Below, one piece after another: positions 44,852-53,483 of a stretch of DNA of 64,000 bases; the stretch's first letter is position 1, and the number at the start of each line of letters is the position of its first letter. Position numbers and translations under genes: made by a program. The notes beneath the pieces were generated by a model. It saw only the letters and a list, made by a program, of their open reading frames with translations, was not told the origin of the DNA and ran no database searches. Origin of the DNA: Burkholderiaceae bacterium 16 (GTDB taxonomy: Bacteria > Pseudomonadota > Gammaproteobacteria > Burkholderiales > Burkholderiaceae); the NCBI GenBank assembly GCA_000955785.1, contig JYOD01000113.1:1-64000 (forward strand). Direction: 5' to 3'.

Positions 44852-45243
44852 CGGTACCGGGGTAAACACGGATGACGCGCAAGCGGCATGTGATCGTCGA
44901 TCTGCGTAGTAACACGCAGCGCCGCTGCGTAGTTCCGCGCTTGTGCCGCCAGGGACGGGTGTCAATACTACACGCCGGATGCGCGATCCCTGCCCGGCAG
45001 TGGTTTGCATGCGTCCTGCGCAGTGGGTGCGCCCAGCGACAAAGCTGTTTGCATCGCCCGCCTGCGACGACGGAACCGGAACTTGCGAGACATACCGGGC
45101 GCCGACGAAAGATCTGGCAGGGAACCGTTTGTGCCGCCCGCCCCCTTCGCCCGCCGCCGCCAGGGACACCAACCGCGTGTCCCGCTTGCTTGCCTGCCCT
45201 GCCGCCGCTGGCTCCCAATAAATGGTCTGAGGAGACCCTCATC
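44852..45243. promoter_or_regulatory. control region between the two-component genes and cstA
   Basis: 392 bases without a gene. CTGCGTAGT occurs twice (44902-44910 and 44925-44933), with an inverted, imperfect copy ACTACACGC at 44967-44975. These are candidate sites for the NarL-type regulator. The cstA ribosome-binding site GAGGAG is at 45229-45234. Confidence 0.45.
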
Positions 45244-47316
45244 ATGAATCGCATCGGGCAACACCTGGTGTGGCTGGCCGTCGCCATCCTTGGCGCCTTC
45301 GCCTTTGCCACCGTTGCACTGTCTCGCGGCGAAGCCGTCAGTGCCTTGTGGATCGTGGTCGCCGCGGTCTGTATCTATCTGATCGCCTACCGCTACTACA
45401 GCAAGTTCATCGCCGAAAAGGTGATGCAGCTGGATCCCAAACGCATGACGCCGGCCTGGCGCCACAACGACGGGCTGGACTACGTGCCGACCAACAAGGC
45501 CGTGCTGTTCGGCCACCACTTTGCCGCCATCGCCGGCGCCGGCCCGCTGGTGGGCCCAGTGCTTGCGGCGCAGATGGGCTACATGCCGGGCATACTGTGG
45601 ATCCTGGCCGGCGTGGTGTTTGCCGGCGCGGTGCAGGACTTCATGGTGCTGTTCATCTCCACGCGCCGCGACGGCCGCTCGCTGGGCGACCTGATCAAGT
45701 CCGAAATGGGCACGATACCCGGCATGATCGCGCTGTTCGGCTGCTTCATGATCATGATCATCATCCTGGCAGTGCTGGCGCTGATCGTGGTGAAGGCGCT
45801 GGCGGACTCGCCCTGGGGCACCTTCACGGTGGCGGTGACGATTCCCATCGCTATCTTCATGGGGATCTACACGCGCTACATCCGCCCGGGCCGCATCGGC
45901 GAAGTGTCGGTAATCGGTTTCGTGCTGCTGATGCTCGCCATCATCGGCGGCCAGTATGTGCATGAAAGCGCCGTGCTGGCGCCGCTGTTCACCTACGACG
46001 GCAAGGCGCTCACGTGGATGCTGATCATCTACGGTTTTATCGCCGCCGTGCTGCCGGTGTGGCTGCTGCTGGCCCCGCGCGACTACCTGTCCACCTTCTT
46101 GAAAATCGGCACGATCATCGCGCTGGCCATCGGCATCCTGATCGTGGCGCCGGAACTGAAGATGCCGGCGTTCACGCAGTTCGCCAAGGGCGGCGGGCCG
46201 GTGTGGTCGGGCAACCTGTTCCCGTTCCTCTTCATCACCATCGCCTGCGGCGCGGTATCGGGCTTCCACGCGCTGATCTCGTCGGGCACCACGCCCAAGC
46301 TGCTGGAAAGCGAAGCGCATATGCGCTTTATCGGCTACGGCGCGATGCTGGCCGAGTCCTTCGTCGCCATCATGGCGCTGGTGGCAGCCTCGGTGATCGA
46401 GCCGGGCGTGTACTTCGCCATGAACAGCCCGGCGGCCGTGATCGGCACCTCGCCGGAATCGGTGGCGCAGGTGGTATCTGGCTGGGGCTTCGTCATCACC
46501 CCGGACGTGCTGATCCAGACCGCCAAGGATGTCGGCGAGAACACCATCATCTCGCGCGCCGGCGGCGCGCCGACGCTGGCGGTGGGCATCGCCCACATCC
46601 TGCACCAAGTGGTGGGCGGCCAGGCCATGATGGCGTTCTGGTACCACTTCGCCATCCTGTTCGAGGCGCTGTTCATCCTGACCGCGGTGGATGCGGGCAC
46701 CCGCGCCGGCCGTTTCATGCTGCAGGACCTGCTGGGCAGCTTCGTGCCCTCGTTCCGCCGCACCGACTCGCTGCCGGCCAACCTGATCGCCACGGCGCTG
46801 ACCGTGTCGTTCTGGGGCTACTTCCTGTACCAGGGCGTGGTTGACCCGCTGGGCGGGATCAACACGTTGTGGCCGCTGTTCGGCATCTCCAACCAGATGC
46901 TGGCCGCGGTGGCGCTGGTGCTCGGTACCTGCGTGCTGGTGAAGATGAAGCGCGGGCAATACGCCTGGGTCACCCTGGTGCCCACCATCTGGCTACTGAT
47001 CTGCACGCTGACCGCCGGCTGGCAAAAGCTGTTCGACGCCGATCCCAAGGTCAGCTTCCTGACCCACGCGGCCAAGTTCAGCGACGCCATCGCCCAGGGC
47101 AAGGTACTGGCGCCGGCCAAGTCGATGGAGCAGATGCACCGCATCGTCTTCAACGATTACCTGGACGCCGGCCTGTGCGCGCTGTTCATGTTCGTGGTGC
47201 TGTCGATCGTGTTCTACGGCTTCAAGACCGCCATGAAGGCCCGCGCGGTGAACCGCCCGACCGACCGCGAAACGCCGTTCGAACCGATGCCGGCCTCGGC
47301 CTCGGCGCAGTCCTGA
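45244..47316 (+). CDS. cstA: carbon starvation protein CstA (pyruvate/peptide transporter)
   Basis: 690 residues from ATG 45244, with GAGGAG nine bases upstream; open frame further upstream lies in the control region. It has about 16-18 TM helices. Family signatures are LFGHHFAAIAGAGPLVGPVLAAQMGY near the N-terminus, VSGFHALISSGTTPKLL in the middle, and the C-terminal CstA_5TM domain. E. coli relatives CstA and BtsT import pyruvate and are induced on carbon starvation. It is followed 58 bases later by a yjiX/ybdD homologue, the classic partner, and is divergent from a Cache-domain two-component system. Confidence 0.96.
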   Translation: MNRIGQHLVWLAVAILGAFAFATVALSRGEAVSALWIVVAAVCIYLIAYRYYSKFIAEKVMQLDPKRMTPAWRHNDGLDYVPTNKAVLFGHHFAAIAGAGPLVGPVLAAQMGYMPGILWILAGVVFAGAVQDFMVLFISTRRDGRSLGDLIKSEMGTIPGMIALFGCFMIMIIILAVLALIVVKALADSPWGTFTVAVTIPIAIFMGIYTRYIRPGRIGEVSVIGFVLLMLAIIGGQYVHESAVLAPLFTYDGKALTWMLIIYGFIAAVLPVWLLLAPRDYLSTFLKIGTIIALAIGILIVAPELKMPAFTQFAKGGGPVWSGNLFPFLFITIACGAVSGFHALISSGTTPKLLESEAHMRFIGYGAMLAESFVAIMALVAASVIEPGVYFAMNSPAAVIGTSPESVAQVVSGWGFVITPDVLIQTAKDVGENTIISRAGGAPTLAVGIAHILHQVVGGQAMMAFWYHFAILFEALFILTAVDAGTRAGRFMLQDLLGSFVPSFRRTDSLPANLIATALTVSFWGYFLYQGVVDPLGGINTLWPLFGISNQMLAAVALVLGTCVLVKMKRGQYAWVTLVPTIWLLICTLTAGWQKLFDADPKVSFLTHAAKFSDAIAQGKVLAPAKSMEQMHRIVFNDYLDAGLCALFMFVVLSIVFYGFKTAMKARAVNRPTDRETPFEPMPASASAQS

Positions 47317-47374
47317 GTTCGCGCGGCAGCCACTGGCAAGCGCAAACCCGACATTTGGAAACAGGAGATCCATC

Positions 47375-47569
47375 ATGCTTGAGCAACTTGGAACCATGGG
47401 GCGCTACCTGGGCCAGTCCCTGCGCCTGATGGTGGGCTTGCCGGACTACCAGACCTATGTGGCCCATATGGAGTCAACCCACCCCGACCGCGAGCCCATG
47501 ACCTACGAGGAATTCTTCCGCGAGCGTCAGGAAGCGCGTTACGGCGGCGGGCAGGGCAAGTGCTGCTGA
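47375..47569 (+). CDS. YbdD/YjiX family small protein
   Basis: 64 residues with CAGGAG upstream. The family pattern MVGLPDYQTYVAHMESTHPDREPMTYEEFFRERQEARYGGG and the terminal cysteine pair (GKCC) are clear. YbdD/YjiX (DUF466) proteins are encoded after cstA/btsT and are needed for full transport activity in E. coli. Here it directly follows cstA and ends in a terminator. Confidence 0.93.
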   Translation: MLEQLGTMGRYLGQSLRLMVGLPDYQTYVAHMESTHPDREPMTYEEFFRERQEARYGGGQGKCC

Positions 47570-47597
47570 ACCGCGTGATATCCACGTAACATCGTGG

Positions 47598-47627
47598 ACG
47601 GGCCGCCCAAAAAGGCGGCCCGTTTTA
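47598..47627 (+). terminator. intrinsic terminator of cstA-yjiX
   Basis: ACGGGCCGCC and GGCGGCCCGT form a 10-bp perfect stem with loop CAAAAA, followed by TTTT. It ends the cstA operon. Confidence 0.85.
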
Positions 47628-47726
47628 CGTTTCCCCAGGGGTTACAGGGCCTTACACGTGGTTACAGCAAGTCCGCAGCGATTTCTCTACACTTGCGCCA
47701 TCGTTGCTAACCCAAGGAAAAAGAAC

Positions 47727-48203
47727 ATGTCTCGCCACACCGTTCGCAGTTTCACCCTGGCCATCGCCCTGGCGGCATCCGCGCTGCCGGTGTTCGCGGG
47801 CGATATGAACAATGCCCTCGGCGGCGCGCTCGGCGGTGTCGCCGGGGCGGCGGTGGGCGGGGCGCTTGGCGGCTCGACCGGTGCCGTGATCGGCGGCGCG
47901 GTAGGCGGCGGCGCTGGCGGCGCGGTCACCTCCAACCGTCGCGAACGCACCGGTGCCATCATCGGTGGCGCGCTGGGCGGCGGCGCGGGTACGGCGGCGG
48001 GCAACGCCATGGGCGGCCGCACCGGCGGCCTGGTGGGCGCCGCAGTGGGTGGCGGTGCTGGCGCCGCGCTGGGCGGCAACGTGTCGCGCAGCAACTCCTA
48101 TGCGGACGAGCGCGGCCGCGGTTATCGCGACGACCGCTATTACCGCAGCGGCTACAAGCGCAAGCATGGCCGTGGCCACTACCATCACGATCACGACGAC
48201 TGA
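47727..48203 (+). CDS. secreted glycine-zipper protein with basic, His/Tyr-rich tail
   Basis: 158 residues from ATG 47727 with AAGGAAA upstream. A Sec signal peptide ends at about PVFA. Residues 28-125 are almost entirely glycine-zipper repeats (GGALGGVAGAAVGGALGG and similar), which pack as membrane-inserting helices. The last 35 residues are rich in Arg, Tyr, Lys, His and Asp. Glycine-zipper proteins of this type sit in or on the outer membrane; no precise role is known. It is monocistronic with its own terminator. Confidence 0.85.
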   Translation: MSRHTVRSFTLAIALAASALPVFAGDMNNALGGALGGVAGAAVGGALGGSTGAVIGGAVGGGAGGAVTSNRRERTGAIIGGALGGGAGTAAGNAMGGRTGGLVGAAVGGGAGAALGGNVSRSNSYADERGRGYRDDRYYRSGYKRKHGRGHYHHDHDD

Positions 48204-48262
48204 TCGGCCTGGCGTGGCGGGGCCGTTGCCCCGCGCGCAGGCGGCCGGTGCGCAATGCCGGC

Positions 48263-48297
48263 AAAAAAACGGGCCATTCACGGCCCGTTTTTTTTTT
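48263..48297 (+). terminator. intrinsic terminator after the glycine-zipper gene
   Basis: ACGGGCC and GGCCCGT form a 7-bp stem, flanked by seven A upstream and nine or more T downstream. It could work in both directions. Confidence 0.85.
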
Positions 48298-48451
48298 ATG
48301 CCCGCGAAGCCCGCCACCAGGGATTTCAGGAAAGAGGACAAGGCACGGGATGAGCGTCCAGGCGTATGATGCATCACCTGAAGATTGCGTCCATAGCTGG
48401 ACACCACGCGGACGGGATAGCAGGGCAGGGGCAATGCCGGACAATGAGGTG

Positions 48452-48492
48452 CCCAAAAACAAACATGCCCGTACCGGCGTGGTACGGGCATG
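48452..48492 (-). terminator. intrinsic terminator of the 12-residue-repeat protein gene
   Basis: CATGCCCGTACC (48464-48475) and GGTACGGGCATG (48481-48492) form a perfect 12-bp stem with a 5-base loop. On the minus strand it is followed by TTTGTTTTTGG, a good U-tract. Confidence 0.8.
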
Positions 48493-48608
48493 TCCTCCGG
48501 TTAGTACGGAGAGAGAGCTTCCGCTCCCTCCCCGTCGGCCTGTGGAGATCAGCCGAAAGGGGTGAAACCGCCGGCGGAGACGATGCCTGCCGGCTGGCCA
48601 GCAGCCTC

Positions 48609-48914
48609 TTACAGGGTGGCTGCGCCGTCGCTGAACACGTCGAACTTGCCGGCCTTGGCGCCGTCGGTGTACGGGTCGAACTTGCCGGCGCGGGCGCCGT
48701 CGGTGAACGCGTCGAACTTGCCGGTGCGGGCACCGTCGGTGAAGCTGTCAAACTTGCCGGCCCTGCCGCCGTTGCTGTAAACCGAGGTCTGGGTGGCGCG
48801 GGCGCCATCGGTATAGGGGTCGAACTTGCCGGTCTTGGCGAAAGCGGGCGCGGCGGTCAGGGCAGCGGCGAGCGTGGCGGCAGCGGCGATCAGGGCGTAA
48901 CGTTGGTTTTTCAT
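48609..48914 (-). CDS. small secreted protein built of 12-residue repeats
   Basis: 101 residues, with AAAGGA upstream of ATG 48914. A clear Sec signal peptide (residues 1-26, ending APAFA) is followed by six head-to-tail 12-residue units of consensus [AT]GKFDxFTDGAR. The second unit (ATQTSVYSNGGR) is strongly diverged. At DNA level the units are 36 bp. The mature protein is about 75 residues of alternating aromatic, acidic and basic residues with no cysteine. I do not recognise the family or the function. It is monocistronic with its own terminator and divergent from a LysR gene. Confidence 0.8.
   Translation of the reverse strand: MKNQRYALIAAAATLAAALTAAPAFAKTGKFDPYTDGARATQTSVYSNGGRAGKFDSFTDGARTGKFDAFTDGARAGKFDPYTDGAKAGKFDVFSDGAATL
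48638..48840 (-). repeat. 36-bp tandem coding repeat
   Basis: Copies of GTCGAACTTGCCGG (plus-strand reading) begin at 48638, 48674, 48710 and 48746, exactly 36 bp apart, with a further copy near 48818 after one degenerate unit. They encode the 12-residue units of the secreted protein and could expand or contract. Confidence 0.85.
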
Positions 48915-49040
48915 GATTGAATCCTTTCCACAGGCAGGACGCCTTGTCTTCTCAGCAGCCTTCGCTGCAATGCGGCATCCGATGGCTCCATATTAGGTAT
49001 TTCCCTGATATGAATAAAGATTGCCCCCGACAATGATTAG

Positions 49041-49055
49041 TTGTAGTTTTAACAA
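49041..49055. promoter_or_regulatory. LysR-type T-N11-A motif
   Basis: TTGTAGTTTTAACAA has TTGT/ACAA arms and contains the T-N11-A pattern bound by LysR regulators. It lies 51 bases before the LysR gene in an AT-rich divergent promoter region. It fits autoregulation and possibly control of the divergent repeat-protein gene. Confidence 0.4.
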
Positions 49056-49106
49056 TAAATAACCCACTTCTCGTAAAAGTTCGCGGGCAAGACTGGAGAC
49101 TATGTC

Positions 49107-50009
49107 ATGGACCGGCTGCAATCGATGCGCGTCTTTTCCAAAGTGGTCGAGCTGGGCAGCTTTGCTCGTGCAGCGCAACAACTGGAAATGTCCAATGCGG
49201 TGGTGACGCGTTATGTGGCCGACCTGGAGAGCCACCTGGGCACGCGGCTGCTCAATCGCACTACCCGCAGCCTGTCGCTGACCGACGCCGGCGAAACCTA
49301 CCTGCAGCGTTGCCAGCAGATCCTGGAAGACGTGGAGGAGGCCGAATCGGTAGTGACGGCGCGCAGCCAGTCGCTCTCGGGCACACTGCGGCTGGTGGCG
49401 CCGGTGATGTTCGGCCTGCACCTGCTGCCGGCCACGCTGGCGCGTTTTCAGGCCCTGTACCCCGAAGTGGTGTTCGATGTGCTGTTATCGGACCGTATCG
49501 TCGATATCGTGGAAGAGGGCCGCGACGTAGGCGTGGTGTTGTCCGACCTGGGGCTGGGCTCGCACCTGGTGGCGCGCCCGCTGATCTCGGCAGAGATCAT
49601 CCTGTGCGCCTCGCCAGGCTACCTGCGCCAGCACCCGCCGCTGCGCCACGCGCACGAACTGGCCAACCACCGCTGTATCGCGATGCGGATTCCCACCGCG
49701 GAGCATGAATGGACGCTGTCGGGGCCGGAGGGCGAGGTGACGGTGCCGATCCGGCCGGGCCTGCTGTGCAGCAATGCCGAGCTGGCGCACCAGGCGGCGC
49801 TGGCCGATATGGGGGTGGCGATGCTGTCTGCCTATCTGGCGCGGCCGAACATCGAATCGGGGCGGTTGACGCACATCCTCCAGCAATACCGACTGCCGCG
49901 GCGCGATGTCAGCGTGGTCTATCCCAGCCGCAAGTTCCTGCCGACCAAGGTGCGCGCCTTTATCGACTTCCTCCTGGAAGAAGGCAAGATCCGCGGCAAC
50001 GATCAGTAA
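49107..50009 (+). CDS. LysR-family transcriptional regulator
   Basis: 300 residues. The N-terminal winged helix-turn-helix (MDRLQSMRVFSKVVELGSFARAAQQLEMSNAVVTRYVADLESHLGTRLLNRTTRSLSLTDAG) is typical of the LysR subgroup with MD-xxx-MxVFxxVVExGSF. The ligand-binding domain starts near residue 92. No metabolic operon is adjacent. The divergent small repeat-protein gene (192 bases away) is the only neighbouring candidate target. Confidence 0.92.
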   Translation: MDRLQSMRVFSKVVELGSFARAAQQLEMSNAVVTRYVADLESHLGTRLLNRTTRSLSLTDAGETYLQRCQQILEDVEEAESVVTARSQSLSGTLRLVAPVMFGLHLLPATLARFQALYPEVVFDVLLSDRIVDIVEEGRDVGVVLSDLGLGSHLVARPLISAEIILCASPGYLRQHPPLRHAHELANHRCIAMRIPTAEHEWTLSGPEGEVTVPIRPGLLCSNAELAHQAALADMGVAMLSAYLARPNIESGRLTHILQQYRLPRRDVSVVYPSRKFLPTKVRAFIDFLLEEGKIRGNDQ

Positions 50010-50039
50010 GGGATCGAGACTGGCGCAAGGACAGGATTC

Positions 50040-50066
50040 GCGGAACCGGCGCGAAGCCGGTTCCGC
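50040..50066. terminator. hairpin between convergent lysR and topB genes
   Basis: GCGGAACCGGC and GCCGGTTCCGC form a perfect 11-bp stem with loop GCGAA. It lies between two convergent stop codons. No long T-run follows on either strand, so it is probably a weak bidirectional terminator. Confidence 0.55.
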
Positions 50067-50072
50067 GGCGGC

Positions 50073-52757
50073 TCACTCCTCGGCGTCGGCGGTGGCCTCG
50101 CCGCCGGCGCGCGACTTGCCGGTAACACGCTTGGCCGCCGGCGCCTTGGCCGCGGCCTTCTTGGCTGCGGGCGCCTTCTTCACGGCAGCCGCCTTCTTGG
50201 CTGGTGCCTTGGCCTTGCTCGCCGTTTCAGCGTCCTGATCGTCCTTGCCGCCCGCCTTGGCGGAAGCGGTCTTGGCAGCAGTCTTCGCACCCGCCTTGGG
50301 CTCGCGGGCTTCGAACTCGAAGCCGATCTTGCCATCAGGCTGCTTGACCAGGAAGGCCTTGAAATTGCGCCCGGTGCGCGATGACTTGAATCCCGTCAGC
50401 AAATCCGTGCGCCCCGCGCCCAGCAACTTGCCGATCTGCTCGCGCGAGATCTCCTGCTGCAGGATGATCTTGCCCGTTGTGAAATCGCAAGACTTGGGAC
50501 TGGCAACCGAGTTCTCGCACACGTACTTCATGCCATGCTCGAACACCGAGCCACTGCACTTGGGACAGGTGCCAACCGGTTCCTGGCCGCTGAAATCGAC
50601 CGGCTCGCCATCGTTGTCGTCGTCGTTCTGGCCGAAGTCGAATTCCATCTTGTAATGGCCTTCGTCGTCCTTGCCCAGCTTCAGGATGGCGGCGAAGGGC
50701 CGGCCCATCTTGCTGCGGAAGCCTTGCAGCGGACCGATTTCCTTCTTCAGCAGCAGCTCTTCGACCTCGTCGATCTCGAACTGTCGGCCACCCGGGATCT
50801 TGCTGATCGAGAACTCGCAAGCGATGCAGGCAAAGCGGCGGTAGTTCTCCTTGACCTGGCTGCCGCACTGCGGGCACGGCGTGGCCAGCGTGGCGTAGTC
50901 GCCCGGGATGGTGTCGCTGTCGTACTCCTTGGCGCGCTTGACGATCTGCTGCGTCATCTGCGCGATCTCGCGCATGAACTCGTCGCGCTTGAGGCCGCCG
51001 CGCTCGATCTGCGACAGCTTGTGTTCCCATTCACCGGTCAGTTCAGCCTGGGTCAGTTCCAGCACGCCCAGGCCGCGCAGCAGCGTCATCAGCTGGAAGG
51101 CCTTGGCGGTGGGGATCAGTTCGCGGCCCTCGCGCACCAGGTATTTCTCGGCGAGCAGGCCTTCGATGATTGCCGCGCGCGTGGCTGGCGTGCCCAGGCC
51201 CTTGCCGGCCATGGCCTCGCGCAGCGCATCGTCGTCCACCAGCTTGCCTGCGCCTTCCATGGCGGAGAGCAGCGTGGCTTCGTTGTATCGCGCCGGCGGC
51301 TTGGTGGTCAGGCCAAAGCTGTCGACCTTGTCGACCTTGACGCGCTCGTCCTTGGCCACCGCCACCAGGTTGGCGTCGTCGCCCTGGGCTTCGCGGCCAT
51401 AGACCACCAGCCAGCCCGGATTGACCAGGACCTTGCCCTCGGTCTTGAAGTGATGGCCGGCCACTTCGGTAATCCGCGTGGTGACCTGGAACTCGGCCGC
51501 CGGGAAGAACACCGCCAGGAAGCGGCGCACCACCAGGTCATACAGCTTCTGTTCCGGCTCCGAGAGGTTCTTCGGGGCCTGCAGCGTCGGGATGATAGCG
51601 AAGTGATCGCTGATCTTGCTGTTGTCGAAGATCTTCTTGTTCGGCTTGACCCAGCCGCTCGCCAGCACCTTCTTGGCATGTGGCAGGTAGTTGGGCGAGC
51701 TCTCGGCAAGCATGTCCATGGTCTGCTTGACCGTGTCCATGTAATCCTCTGGCAGCGCGCGCGCGTCGGTACGCGGGTAGGTCAGCACCTTGTGCTTTTC
51801 GTACAGCGCCTGCGCCAGGCCAAGCGTGTTCTTGGCCGAGAAGCCGAAGCGCGAGTTGGCCTCGCGCTGCAGCGTGGTCAGGTCGAACAGCGCCGGCGAC
51901 TGCTGCGTGGAAGGCTTGGACTCTTCGGTGACGGTGCCGGTCTTGTCACGGCAGGCCGCCACGATGCTCTTGGCTTCGGCCTCGCTCCACAGGCGCGACT
52001 CGCGCGCCTCGGGATCGAATTCGTTCTTCTTGAACTTGGGATCGAACCAGCGGCCTTCGTACAGGCCGGCGGCGGCGATGAACTCGGCGCGCACTTCCCA
52101 GTAATCGCGCGGGACGAACTTCTTGATCTTCTCCTCGCGCTCCACCACGATCGACAGGGTAGGGGTCTGCACCCGGCCCACGGTGGTCAGGAAGAAGCCA
52201 CCACCCTTGCTGTTGAAGGCGGTCATGGCGCGCGTGCCGTTGATGCCCACCAGCCAGTCGGCCTCGGAGCGGCAGCGCGCGGCATCGGCCAGCGGCATCA
52301 TGTCGGCGTCGTCGCGCAGGCGCGCAAAGCCGTCGCGGATTGCCTGCGGCGTCATCGATTGCAGCCACAGGCGCTGCACCGGCTGCTTGGCCTTGGCATG
52401 CTGCTGGATCAGGCGGAAGATCAGTTCCCCTTCGCGCCCCGCGTCGCAGGCGTTGACCAGGGCGGTGACGTCCTTGCGCTTGATCAGGCGGTTGAGCACC
52501 TTCAGGCGCGATTCGGTCTTGGCGATCGGGCGCAGATCGAAGTGCGGGGGAATCACCGGCAGGTTGGCGAAGCTCCACTTGCCTCGCTTGACCTCGTATT
52601 CGTCCGGGGCGGCAATCTCAACCAGGTGGCCGACGGCCGACGAAAGTACGTAATCGTTACTTTCGAAGTATTCGTCATGCTTGGTAAAGCCCCCGAGGGC
52701 ACGGGCTATATCGGCAGCAACCGATGGCTTTTCCGCGATGATGAGGGCTTTTGACAT
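50073..52757 (-). CDS. topB: DNA topoisomerase III
   Basis: 894 residues from ATG 52757 (MSKALIIAEKPSVAADIARALGG). The TOPRIM domain contains the acidic DAGREGE motif near residues 103-109. The catalytic tyrosine is in LTYPRTDARALP near residue 330. Cys-pair zinc-finger-like regions follow (CPQCGSQ...CIAC and CPKCSG...SCDF), then an Ala/Lys-rich low-complexity tail (AKKAAAVKKAPAAKKAAAK) that looks like a histone-H1-like DNA-binding extension. It is a type IA enzyme that decatenates DNA. It is larger than E. coli TopB (about 650 residues) because of the zinc and Lys-rich C-terminus. Confidence 0.94.
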   Translation of the reverse strand: MSKALIIAEKPSVAADIARALGGFTKHDEYFESNDYVLSSAVGHLVEIAAPDEYEVKRGKWSFANLPVIPPHFDLRPIAKTESRLKVLNRLIKRKDVTALVNACDAGREGELIFRLIQQHAKAKQPVQRLWLQSMTPQAIRDGFARLRDDADMMPLADAARCRSEADWLVGINGTRAMTAFNSKGGGFFLTTVGRVQTPTLSIVVEREEKIKKFVPRDYWEVRAEFIAAAGLYEGRWFDPKFKKNEFDPEARESRLWSEAEAKSIVAACRDKTGTVTEESKPSTQQSPALFDLTTLQREANSRFGFSAKNTLGLAQALYEKHKVLTYPRTDARALPEDYMDTVKQTMDMLAESSPNYLPHAKKVLASGWVKPNKKIFDNSKISDHFAIIPTLQAPKNLSEPEQKLYDLVVRRFLAVFFPAAEFQVTTRITEVAGHHFKTEGKVLVNPGWLVVYGREAQGDDANLVAVAKDERVKVDKVDSFGLTTKPPARYNEATLLSAMEGAGKLVDDDALREAMAGKGLGTPATRAAIIEGLLAEKYLVREGRELIPTAKAFQLMTLLRGLGVLELTQAELTGEWEHKLSQIERGGLKRDEFMREIAQMTQQIVKRAKEYDSDTIPGDYATLATPCPQCGSQVKENYRRFACIACEFSISKIPGGRQFEIDEVEELLLKKEIGPLQGFRSKMGRPFAAILKLGKDDEGHYKMEFDFGQNDDDNDGEPVDFSGQEPVGTCPKCSGSVFEHGMKYVCENSVASPKSCDFTTGKIILQQEISREQIGKLLGAGRTDLLTGFKSSRTGRNFKAFLVKQPDGKIGFEFEAREPKAGAKTAAKTASAKAGGKDDQDAETASKAKAPAKKAAAVKKAPAAKKAAAKAPAAKRVTGKSRAGGEATADAEE

Positions 52758-52972
52758 GGATCGGGTCCTTGCTGGCCGCACTCTGGCGGCCTGCGAATTA
52801 TTGCCACTAAGGGCTCTGCACTATATGTAAACAGCGAGCTCGGGGCTTTGAGGCGCCAATAATAAGCGCGGTTCCGACGGCGGTGCAAGCAAGCACGCCG
52901 CCGGTGCCTTCGTCAAACAGCCGTTGCCGGCATGCGGGCCAGGCCCGGTGCGGTTGCTGTCGGCTCTTTTTT

Positions 52973-53389
52973 TCAATGCGAATCCAGGCCGTCGCCGGCA
53001 CCCTGCGCCAGCCAGTCCAGCACTTCCGGCACCTCGGCCCCGGCCGCCATCGGCATGGCGGCGCCGCGCGCCAGCATACGCTCAAGCACCTCGATATGCG
53101 GCAACAGCGTACCGTAGAACTGCGGCCGGCCCCCTGCGGCCGGCTGCACCAGCACCGTGGGAAAGTTGTCGATGTCGAGGTCGCCCAGCCGGTCGGCATG
53201 GGTTTCGATATCGATCCACACGAAGCAATCGCCGGAAAAGCGCGCCGCCAGGGATGTGAACGCCTCCTGGTAGGTTCCGCAGGTGCCACACCAGGCCGCG
53301 CACAGGCACGCGACCAGGCGGCCTTGCGGACGCGCTGCCAGCGCCTGGGCGATCGCGCCCGGGTCCTGCTCCGGAAAGTAAACGGTCAT
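52973..53389 (-). CDS. thioredoxin-family protein with CGTC active site
   Basis: 138 residues from ATG 53389 (MTVYFPEQD...); an upstream in-frame ATG at 53419 would add 10 residues. The active-site helix is CAAWCGTCGTYQEAF, a C-G-T-C variant of the usual CGPC. The cis-Pro is in NFPTVLV. No signal peptide is seen, so it is probably a cytosolic thiol-disulfide protein. It lies 94 bases after dprA on the same strand and may be co-transcribed with lysM and dprA. The partner is unknown. Confidence 0.85.
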   Translation of the reverse strand: MTVYFPEQDPGAIAQALAARPQGRLVACLCAAWCGTCGTYQEAFTSLAARFSGDCFVWIDIETHADRLGDLDIDNFPTVLVQPAAGGRPQFYGTLLPHIEVLERMLARGAAMPMAAGAEVPEVLDWLAQGAGDGLDSH

Positions 53390-53483
53390 GGCGGGATAAA
53401 CATGAGCCTTTTCAGGCACGGGAAATCGTTTGATTGTAGCGGTCGCGGGGAAAACCGTGCTTCGACCGGCCTTGCGGCACCCA

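Noticed and set aside
48638-48840. CRISPR or minisatellite reading of the 36-bp repeats
   Set aside because: The repeats are contiguous, in frame and inside a gene with signal peptide, ribosome-binding site and terminator; they are coding tandem repeats.
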